Assembly: GCA_036244855.1 (NCBI GenBank)
Contig: BQKZ01000296.1
Span: 110,192-174,191 of the forward strand
DNA: 64,000 bases
Reading direction: 5' to 3'
Origin: Temnopleurus reevesii
Taxonomy: Eukaryota; Echinodermata; Echinoidea; Temnopleuroida; Temnopleuridae
The position numbers and the translations under genes are program-made. Shown here piece after piece: positions 26,201-38,200 of the stretch. The notes below the pieces were generated by a model. It was not told the origin of the DNA, ran no database searches, and was given only the letters and a program-made list of their open reading frames with translations. The stretch's first letter is position 1, and every line of letters begins with the position of its first letter.

Positions 26201-29200
26201 GGACTATTAATGAACTTCCTCATCACTGTATCTTTCCAGCAAAGTCTGTATCACCCAGCCATATGGAATCTAAATATCTAACGTGATCTCGACAGATGGA
26301 TGACCCAACAGAATTAATCAATTAGTGGGACTGGAGGGGAACTCCAAAATATCTGCAGTCAAATGGGCATGGCTCTAATTTCCTTTGAATGGGAAACACA
26401 CCATAAGGAAACCATTTGTGGCCAAATATTTCAAAATGAGTTTTGTCCACAATGGGAGATGTGGAAATTATGACACATCTGTGTTATAAGATCATTGTCA
26501 AAAAACTATGAGAATTCCATTGCATGAAAAATTTGTGGAATATAAATTCTGTAAATTTCACTGAGAAATTTTAGATTGAGGATTATATATGGAATTTATC
26601 TGCTCAGGAGCATGCTAATCTTATGGTTTTGAATTTGTGAGATCAATCTTATAAATTTAAACAATGGTTTGTTTATCAGATTGTACAAAGTATCAAATAA
26701 ATTGCTTAAAAGATACAAGATTTCTTTTGAAAATATGTTTTTAATCTTGTTCAGATGATACTTTCCAATGAAATAATGACATATGACAAAAAAATACAAC
26801 AAATTATTGACGAAACCCTGTAGTAAAAGAGTGCTTTCCCTTCATGCAAAAGAAATATTGCTGGTTGCCCGAAACGGTCCCATCCTCTGAAAATGGCTTG
26901 ATGTTAATTTTATTTTTTTTAAAGAAATTTGTTTCTGAATTGAAAAAAAATAAAAAAGACATTTTCTGATCGACCAACACTATTTTTCAAAAATGGCATT
27001 AAAGAGCATCCAAACAATTGGGATTTTTTTGCACCATTCAATGTTGTGAAGTTGTAGCTTAGTTTGAAAAAAAAAAGAAACACAAAACTTGTTCACATAT
27101 CTTTTGTGCGCAAGACAGGGGGTGGAAAGCTTCAATTAAAACTGCCTCATTGAATTAAGCAATTGACCCTGTAAGAAAATGGGTGATTTCCTTTAACTAG
27201 GGGCAGACCTGATTGTAAGGATGAAACCAAAAATGGTTGCCATGGTTACCAAATACTAATAGTCACAAAAATCAGACCAAATGATGTCCATTTGTATCCC
27301 TTTTTGCTGATTCTTCATCAAATGGCTCACAGTTGGTGTCCAGCTATATCCGACTGGTTTGATACTTGTGGTTGTTATAACCTTGTCCCACTAATTTGAT
27401 TTTCTGCTGGTTTGATGATACACTGCAAAAGCAGGGTGTTAAATTTAATACTGATTCTGTGTTCATAATGTCCAGCACCATAAAAATGCTCATTACAAGT
27501 AAAACCACTGTTGTATCAAACTGACTGCAGTGTTGCAATTCTTCATTTCTGTGTAAAGCCCCGGTCACATAGGACCCCGGAAGCAACACGATTCACCCTG
27601 ACTCTTTGTTAATTCACAGTTAAGTGCCTCAGAACAACGAGTCGGTGTGAATCGTGTTGCTTCCGGGGTCCTATGTGACCGAGGCATTAGATTGCAATCA
27701 ACCGGAGTAATCGCTTGCTTTATTCTAACACTTTTTCTGGTGCTACACATTGCAGAATAAGTGTGAATTCATCACCAATATGTTTGTGCAGTAAAAGGAG
27801 CTGTTAATAGAAAGTTGCAATCAATCGTAAATCATCTGCAAATCACTTCCAAATTGAAACTCATATTCTAATTTGCGTAACATCTGCTTTTCTCACAAAA
27901 CTTGCTTGAATCAGTGGTTTTCATTGGCGTGCAGCAATCTGCTGTAACTTTCGATCAATTGCAACTGTCTAGCAACACCCCCTAGGACATGAAAATAATT
28001 GTGAGAGAATCATCCTGAGCAGTTTTTAATCCATACCTCTGAATCAGACAGTTCTGACTTCTCCGAATCACTGAGACTCTCCACACTGGATTCATCTTCT
28101 TCTTCTAGAATGGAAAGAAACAACAACAACCCAAAAAATGAGATATACATGTACCGGTACTTATTTTCATAATTTCATCATTTTATTTTAGTAAGCATTA
28201 TTCCTGTAATGAGAGGTGATTATCTCTCAAGCCATAATTACATCATCTCTATCCTTTGAAAGTATGCTAACAGTTTTTTCTACAGGGCAATTCCAGCGTG
28301 ACAGACGGGACATCCAGCACTGACTTTTTACACATTTCTTTCTACAGCTGATCAGACAAAGCAAATTTTCACTAGTAAAAGGGTATTAGACAATCAGTGG
28401 GAGTTGTGAGTAAATAAAAAGTAGATATGAGAAGTCATGACCTTTGACCTATTTGTTGGCGTCATGTGGAAGCCAGCGTGACAGACGGGACATGAATTTA
28501 CCTAGCACTTTTGGGACTAATGGTTTTCTTTAAATTCGTGCTCAATGGTTAATGGTTAAGTCATTTGGATATATGTATGTTATAACTGGGCCAGGGCTTG
28601 ATTATCAGCATTCCATGAAATTCCAACTTACTCCCTTTATTTATACAAAAAATGCTAAATATGAGCGTGACAGACGGGACAAGAAAAAACGTGACAGACG
28701 GGACATGTACAATCCCTATGGCAAAACTGAAAAGTACAGAAAACATGACTTTGTGCTGTAGTTTTTTTAGTATCAGGGATAAACAATTGCAATTTTGATA
28801 AATATACCACATTTGTAATATCCATTAAATAAACAGAAGAGAGGTATACCCAACATAGCGCCAGAAATTTGGATATTCAACAGTTAATGTGTGTTTTAAT
28901 GCATGGTGATAAAAGATCGCTGACACCCAATATGGTAAACTTTCACCAAAATGATCAGGAAACGGGAACCCATTGCACTCATTATTGATAATAGAACCCA
29001 AAATTTTGCTAATTCTGTTTAGAACAGACATAGAAGTCACAAGTTACAAAACATTTTTCAGCTTTCTTGTGTGCTTGCTTGTAAAATTTACATAGTTCAA
29101 TCAGTTGCGCATGAGTTCAAGCATACATAAAATGGAAAAATGCTACGTTCAAAAGTTACAAGGATCTTGCTGAAAATCAGTAGGAAATGATTGAACTCCT

Positions 29201-32200
29201 TTTAATGCTCAATTTGGATGTTGTTCCTCTTATATTGTCAATAATATCCTGAAAAATTGTTTCAATTTGAAGAAATAATTACTTTGTACCCAAATTGATC
29301 TTATGGCATGGTCACAAATATGGTCGGATCCTAGGTTAACCAGGGACGATTTAGGGAGTCGAGCAGGCCGTAAGGACCTGCTGATGGTCTTATGTTTTTC
29401 TGTCATGGACCTGCCTGTTTATAATAATATTTTGGGAATTATTTATCTGTCAACCACCAATCACCCACCAGCAACTTACCAGTAATGGCTTGACACCATA
29501 AGTATATTTTATTTAAAAAACCCAATCCCGGCGATCCCTCAAATTGATAGGGGCCTGGACGCCAATGGCTGGGGCATTGAGCGTATATTGGTAGATGAGG
29601 AAAATTGATCAGCGGCCCTTGAAATTTTTACTCATCACCATTTCTTCATAAGCAACCAAGTGGCGCTCTAAAAAAAAACAAGCAGAGCCAGAGCATGCAC
29701 CACTTGATATCCAAGCAAAAATGGCAAAAAATGACTGCACACCCACCTAGCAGGCNGAAGGCCATTGTTGGTGAGCTTATCTCCTACTGAATGAGATTGT
29801 GGTTAGGCTAATAGGATTAAGCTGTCTTCTCAGCTACCCTTCCATGGGATTAATCCATGAGATTGACTTGGTGAATGTGATGTTCTGTCTCCCCAGTTTA
29901 GAGGGTTTTTCTGTGGTTCAAGACTAAGGGCGTGTTTTCCTAATGAAATTCAAATGCTTTACTGGTGCTACACAATATGAATACAGAGTCAGTGTAAAAT
30001 CAACACCCCCAAAATTTTGCGATGTGAGGAGTTGTTGCTAGAAAGTTACAAATTGCAAATCAACTGCAAATAAGTTGCAAATTGAAAGTCATTGTTTCAT
30101 TTGCGTAAGATCTGCATTGTAAACAAAACCTGCTTGAAACAGTGGTTTCGATTGACACACAATGATCAACTTCAACTTGCGATCAATTGCAACTTTCTAG
30201 CAACACCCGCTAAGACAAGGAAATAATTTAAAGAAAAACATCCTGGGCCGTTATTAATCCATACCTCCGAATCAGACAGTTCTGACTTCTCCGAATCACT
30301 GAGACTCTCAACACTGGATTCATCTTCTTCTTCTAATAGGGAAATATCAAACCAAAACAATAAGAGATAAAATATATTACAATCATTTCATCATCCTCGT
30401 TCAGTCAAGAGATGTTTAATGCTTATTGTATTGTAAATCTAAGGATTTATAACAATTTTACTAATTATTTTCATTACAAAAAATCTCTGCAACACATGGT
30501 AAATGGTGGCTAAATAGTAAAGGCCATAATTTGTGTTGATTCATTTTCTCATTCTGCTCATGGTATGTTTTTAGAGTACAGCATTAAAGTTACTGAGGAA
30601 ATCACAAAATGTGCTCTATTGTCTAGAAGGTTTATCCTTAATAGTTTTCATCTCAGTCGTTTTCAGTACTTACGACTGGCATCGTATCTTGTGCTGAACG
30701 ATTGAGAATCTGATGGGTATTAGACTCGTTAACAAACTACAGTCTTTTTCAAAGTCGTGCATAATTTTAAGAATGACTTGGTGAAACACCGCACTGCGTT
30801 GTGTTTCATAAGGCTGTTTGTACATCTATGCATGACTTTACGAACGACTGGTGACCTTTTCCTGCAATCAATGAAACTTCTTGTTGCTGAATAGTGCTTG
30901 AAAGAGGGTCTGCAGTCGTTTGTAGAGTCATGTGTATCTCCCTGCACAGCTTTATGAAATAGGTCCCTGATGACGTGGCAAACCTTCAAATCTTATCAAA
31001 AGTCATTGAAACAAACCACAAAATGTGACTGTCTGACCTCGAAGTCAAGTACAAATTGCAGATGGATATAAAAGAGTTACCTTCTTCGCTGAGTTCCATT
31101 AGTCCTACATCATCATCCTGCATGAAGGCTGGTGTCCCAATGATGTAAGGCAGAGATCTGTGGCCGTACATATCCTGTAAAGATAGAAGAAATGCGCAAG
31201 GTTTACTATCAATTGGCCACACACTGTCATTATCATCATAATCAATATGATCAACATTTAAAATCACTGCTGTCATTATCGTCGCCGTCGCCATCCTTGT
31301 CGTCATCATCATCATCATCACCATCATCAACATCGTCATCATCATCATCATCATCATCACCATCAACAACATCGTCATCATCATCATCACCATCATCATC
31401 GTCATCATCATCATCACCATCATCATCCTCATCATCATCATGGTTATGATAATGATTATGATGATGGTAACTGTGACGACAATGAAGTGGAAGACGACTA
31501 TTAATTATGGTGATGATAATTTTAAATTTCTACACCATCTCCATCAGTCTCATATGATGGGATACAGGAACAATAGAGACCCACGGGAACAGAGCATATT
31601 TGTTGTTTTTCTCAGACGATGTAAACTAGGCTGAGGTCAGACTTATCTCCATCAACAAACTAATGATAGATTTCTTGTGTACTCAGAGTCTAGTCACAAC
31701 AGAATGAAAGTCACCCCAAGGAAGTCACTCTAAGGAAGTAATCAGATCAAAAAAAACCCTTATTGTCCTTCAGATGTTTAGGAAGGGGTCTGGAGATCTT
31801 GGGACAAGGATGTTGTCTCGGTTCGACATACTGTAAGGGCATGTACTTCATCTGATCTTCAGATATCAACACTTCGACCAGTGACAATTTTTAAAGAATT
31901 AGCCTCTTGTTGCAGGCCCGCTCTACAAATAACAGTTTTCCTGACATCTATGTTTGGACATTGATATTTGGACATTATATTGATGTCAGGATCGCGATAA
32001 TTTGCGGTAGTGCACACACCCCTATTGTCCTTCAGATGTTTAGGAAAGGGTCTGGAGATCTCAGTACAAGGATGTTGTCCCTATGGAATGTTTGTTTTAT
32101 GGTCCATCTCCATCCGACTAACCGTGAAGTTATGAACTTGATCAGATCATAGGATTTCACGAGGTGACTTCACATTTCAACAAGTGATCATTCTTTAAGA

Positions 32201-35200
32201 ATTAGCCTCATGTTCAATGCCAGCACTAAAAATTACAGTGATCGTGACTTTGATGTTTGGACAGTGATGTTTGGACATTGATGCCAGGGTCGCCGTAATC
32301 CGCCGCAGTGTGAATGAACCTATTGTCCTTCGGATGTTTAGGAAGGGGTCTGGAGATCTCGAGACAAGGATGTTGTCATGTTTGTTTTATAGTTCACCTC
32401 CTTCCGATTAAACTGTGAGGTCATGACCTTGAACAGCTCTTATGATCTCACTTGGTAACTCAACAATCATTAAAGTCTCAGGCTCTTTTAGGGGATGTTA
32501 CTAGAGAGTTGGAATGCTCGCAGCCGACAATGAATGTAAATCAAGAACCACAGATGGCGCTGTGAAAATTCTAATTGATCACTCATGTTTGTTTGACATT
32601 TTCTTGTATATATTTCTTGATATCAACTGTTATACCACCATGGTGTAACTCACTAGCATCATTGCAATTCAAGTTGCAGTTGGTTGTTGAGACCAATCAT
32701 TATACAAATCTCTGTATTATCAAAGCTCTGACTGAGTGATTATGAAATAGCATTTCAATTTGAACAGACTTGCACTTGCTTTGATACTTTCTAGCAACTC
32801 CCATTTACAGTTTTAAACTACATTGCTAGCACCTGAACATGCTGCATGAATACATCACTGCCACCTTGACCTCCTGTGACCTTCGTTGTCTGAATGACTT
32901 TTCAGCATTTCCCTAGACATAACATGACAATGCCCTTTTGTGGCTCCTTGTCACCTGTTCCGAGTTTCATGACTCTGCTCTTTCGCTAGACTTCTCTTCC
33001 AAAAATAACGGCAAAAACTCTAGAGAGCAGTGTAAAGTTAAGGACATTGATTTGTTCCAAAACAAAATATTGACCACAGGCTTTGTAAAGATAATGAGAT
33101 CTCCAATACAGTGTATAGGAGACTCCGCTTCCATACATGTAAATAACATCCGATATTCTAGAGAGCCGCGTAAATTAAGGCCATTGGTTTATTCAAAAAC
33201 AAAATGTTGACCCTCGGCTTTGTAAAGATAAGATTTGGATATGTCTGGGAATAAGGGCATCAATCATGATCATCATGTATACCATAAAATCAAAATGGGA
33301 CATTCCAGAAAGCCACAGATTTGAACTTTGAAAAATATCAATAAACTACACGTAGACCTATACCAAGTTACATTTTTGGAATAAAGTATAAAAGTTGGAG
33401 GGAAATTGAGAAATGTGAAGAGGATGCAGAAGGAAAATCCTAATATCTCAAAAAATAACTAATAAAGACTGAGATTTACAGGTGAATCTAGGATTACCAG
33501 TTTAAAATCCACCCTCACGAAGAAATCCCCAAGTAATGCAGCTATGATTCATGTAAGACGTGATCATTCCGAGGTACACACTGTAGTATAACATCATGAC
33601 AAGCCAGAATACGTGCAAAAATGATGACAAGTGTTAAATTTAACCTAGAAAGAGCTCTCACACTAGAATTTTTTCGCCTAAAAATACAGAGTGAAACTTT
33701 GGTTGACCATAAAAGAACAGAATGATATTGAACAAAGTCTTATTCACATGCACCTAAAGATTTAATGTAATATGAGGCTATGAACATTTTTGGTTAAATG
33801 ATAAAATAATTGTGTTAAATCTAAAAACTACCATACCTCTACATCATAAACTATTATTAATCTGAGCATTAAGCACAAATTTTTGTTTGAGCAATACTCT
33901 TCTGGTTGGAACCTTACCGTTCTCTTCAAAAGGAAGGAAGAAAAAAATGCATGGCATGTAAACAACACGCAACGCAAGAAGGGTGACGACGTGCATCACC
34001 TTAACAAAATGTGAAGTTTTCTTGCAAAATATCGGCCCAAAATAGTCCTCAAATGTCATCAAGTGACGTGAGAGGAAATGAAGGCAGGAAAGAGAACATC
34101 TCCCGAGTTACTAAAGACCTTCTCCAAACTTTCTTGCATCGTATCAATCTCGGGAGCGATTTCGGTTGGAGAGAAATCAAGAACCGAGTTTGGTATAATC
34201 ATCTGCTAATTGACGTTTTATGAGATGCCGACGGATGTCATTATTGCGTACCTTGAGTGTGCGATCTGACATGGCTTATAGGGTGCACATGCACATACAT
34301 TGTACATGTTCCTACATCTATTCATGAGGAAAAAAATCCCCTTACAACCCTTAAAAACATACTTTAGTCTGTTAGAACAAGAGCGCTTTAACCTGGGTCT
34401 GGGCAAGAAAAGTCTTGTCTTGATTAAAAGCAAAAAAATGAGACAAACAGATAGAGAAAATTTGAAGTAAATCAAACAATAAATAAGAAAGTTAGGAATA
34501 GTTCAACAGTGATTTTTCTTGCAAATTATAAAATTTTGGTCTGTTATGATGCCATTGTACATTCAGTTACTTCTCAAGTATTACCTTATTATAACTTTCT
34601 GTCTTTTAAGAATCATTTTTTCCAATAAATGCACATCTTTTGAAAATATTCATCAGGTTGAATCAATAGACCCATGTATATATTCATTGACAATTTATAA
34701 TTTTCACATTAAATGGTTGAAAAACTGGGATTCTAAAACAATTAGATATGATAACTACATGTACTTGCAGAGAAGTGCATTTCTTATGTCAATGATTGTA
34801 TAGAAATTAATTCCTTCATCACTTGTCATTCGTAAACAATAATTGTTGACACTGAATGATGTGATGAAATGCATGTGTAATACATCAAGACGTTTTGCGA
34901 AAGATAAACCAAAGCCTGATCATAAGCTACATCAAATATAACTAATTTAACCACAACCCGATTGATACAATCATTCCAAGTAGCGTGATCAAAACCACAA
35001 TCTAATCGAGTTTTGAACCACAAAGTGATGATCTACTGAATAAAGACCTTTCGCTTGTTAGATCAAATCAGTAGATTTGGCTGATAGACAAACCAACATT
35101 CTGGTATTAATAAAACATATTTGCATAGCATGGATCAAGTAGAGATTGTGACAAAGATAGTTTAATTAAGACTGATGATGATTAAAAGTAGCAACTCATT

Positions 35201-38200
35201 TGATCTTATACGAGATGGTATCAATATCAACTCAATTGATATCAATATCAGTTGCAATTATTTTCAATCTCTTGTTTCGGAAGCAATTGTGGCATTTAAA
35301 CTTCAAATTTATGTTGATATCATCTATAAGAGGGGGCTTACAAATATCCGAATGGTGTCTTTTTCTCTGAACTCTGAAATCATCTTTCATGTTAAAGTGC
35401 ATCCTAAAATTCAACATGACTTGGGTGAAAATTGTTATTTTCTGCATATGAAAACTTTCATTGAAAATTTTTTTAAATACAAGAAAAATAAGCATAAAAT
35501 ATTCCCCCAAAATTTAGTAATATTGAAACATTGCATCACATACATCATGGGAGCAAAACATTAAACTGCTCTGAGAGAAAAATCTTGAGGCAAAGAGGAA
35601 GATTCGCCTTGATCTTATCTCATAGACATCAATGAGATTCAAGGACACTTTAAAGGACATCCATAAAGAGAAAGTTGGGATTCTCCCTAAGGAAGCGTAG
35701 GTGCCTTTCACCAGGCTGGCACTAATCATCATGTAATCTCATCAGGAGTGGCTGGATATATTCTCCCATTGAACTAGTGTCTAATTATCATCCAGTCTCA
35801 CAGAATCTTGTTTAGTGAACTTGAAATTTTCACATATATTTTGAAAAAAGCAAATGGAAATGAAAATGCCACATATTGATCAATCAAGGAACAAGAAGTA
35901 CTGTTGCAAGTTGTGATGGAATGCATGTTGCTTCTGCAGGGTGTATTCATTTATCCCCTCACTCCCTAGAACTTTACAAAATGTATGTTTCTACTTTTAG
36001 TATCTATAGCCAAGTTTCTAAAAAATATGAACTTGTATCATGGCTAAGTCTTCAAAGGGGGTGTTGCTTACATGAGAGACTAATAAAGATTGCAAATCAG
36101 TTGCAAATTGAAACACCGATTTTCATTCGCATATGATCTGCACTTATAACAAGATGGGCATGAGACAATGAGTCTGATTGGTTTGTTCCAAATTGCAATT
36201 TTTTAGCAACATCCGCAAAGCGTGGTAGAACTGATTTGCTGATCAAGACGTGTGAATAAAGGAAGACTACAGGTGACAAATAATAAGGTTTTGAATTTCA
36301 CCGGCAACCTTAAATGTAATATATACATAGGAAATCTGAAATGTTTTGGAAAGCTGTTACTGTCAGATGTCTGGGCTTTCAATCTTTTAAATTATGGTGA
36401 TTATATTTCTAAAGCACAAATGCAGCATCACAAAAAGTACAAACTCATTTGCACACAATCAGATCCACACATCTTTCATCAGACCTATCTCATCATGAAG
36501 CTAACAAATCCAATAATACGATCCAGACAATAGGTGTAAAACCACAGGTCAAGTCTAAACCGCAACAACTATCAAGACGCTCGGACATAGTCAACTTCCA
36601 GCCGGTGGTCAATCAGATCAGAAATGGCAAATTTCCTGCAGGAAAATGCTCTAATTTTGACCTGTTAGTTCAAAATTGGGTGTAATTTGGTAGCAAGCTA
36701 GAAGAGAAAGACTTCGAGCCATCTTGTAGAAGTCAAATATGTCTGTAATATGTGTGGAAGCGTTGTGGTGTAGTGGTTCTGACTCTTGCCTTTCAACCAG
36801 AGGTTCAAATCCCACCTATGACATTAATTTCACATAAAATTCTTTGGAATGCAAGGCGCCACAGTGGCTGCCTACTACAACTGGATGATAATGAGTGAAA
36901 TAAGATAGAGCCCTATGAAATGTCCATGAAACATCTGTTTCATTCAATGGCCCACAGGACAGAGAATGAGGTACTTTATATTATAAAAGGTGACATTTTT
37001 ACCTGTTTCACAGTTTTGGATTCACTCCACATTCATGTAAAACCGCTCAAAATGTGAAAATGGCATGCTGAAATGTTGAAATTGGTCCCAAAATGCCACA
37101 ATATCTAGTTTTTATGGTAAAAAAATTGGTTTGTATAGGTGCAGTTATCAATGAAGCATGTACAAATTTGATTGCCTTTGGGTCCCTGTGTGTGCCTAAC
37201 ACTTTCACCCTCTTACAGCCAATATCTCCTGAGGCAAAAAAAATTGGGTGCCTGTCAGGAGGACAGCGAACTTTTTGCATATATAAAATCACTTTAGAGT
37301 GGCCTACCACCATTGCAATAATATTCTAGTGAAAGAAACTCTTGTGAACCATGACATGCTGCCCGACATAGCGACGGCAGAAAGCGCTCCGATTCCCGCC
37401 ACTGGATGGCTTTGATTTCAGGTGAGGTGATACAAACAGGAAATTAGGGTGACGTCAAGAATATATGACCTTTGGGGGTTTCTCCTTCCCTCAAAACCCC
37501 CTTCCCTTGAATGCACTATAAATTGCTTTAACCCACTCAGAGTGTGTGACCATATTCTTAAAGACAAGTACACCTGTATAGTAGAAGTGGATATTTTTGC
37601 AAGATTAATTTTCTTAGCTTGACAGCATGAAAAACATTTTGCGAGCTTTTAATATTTGTGAATTCAGTATACTGTAAAAGGGGATAACTTTTGCAAGATT
37701 CATTTTTTTTTTAGCTCTGGAGAATGAAAAAAATATTGTGCATGTTTTTATTTTTGTGGAGATGCAGAGACAGGCGATTACCAAAGAGAAAATGCTTCAC
37801 CAGCATCTAATGGTTATGTATACCCAATGCTTTAAAGTGCACTTATTTCCGACTGACCCATTAACCCCAGCACAGCAACATCACCAATATGCTATCCGAA
37901 AAATTTACACATCTCGTAATGTGACACTTTCCTAGTGTTCACAACCCCCCCCTCCCCCAATTCTTTGCAGAAGTGACGAAGATTTTTTCATGCTTATAAT
38001 TGCATGAATAGCACACTATTCATTCATACCCTTTCTCAACTGAATCTATGTAGTACCTTTGCATACTGAGGAATTGAGCTCCGGATGAATAACCATTATG
38101 AGATTCAACTACATACATGTATATATAGGAAACAGAAAGTGAAACTGCAAATTCTTCTGAAACTAAGCATGACCAGTAAAGGGTGTTATTAAAAAAAAAC

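Larger units (their letters stand above)
28105..30264 (-). other. Intron between exon 7B and exon 7A
   Basis: Holds four copies of an 18-base motif (28296-28706), a family D foldback at its right end, and otherwise plain AT-rich sequence. An undetermined base lies at 29756. Confidence 0.7.

Noticed and set aside
30986..31441. 151-codon minus-strand frame starting in the ATC microsatellite
   Set aside because: Its first part is repeat-derived. Only the exon 6 stretch (31174-31081) inside it is real coding sequence, bounded by an acceptor and a donor.
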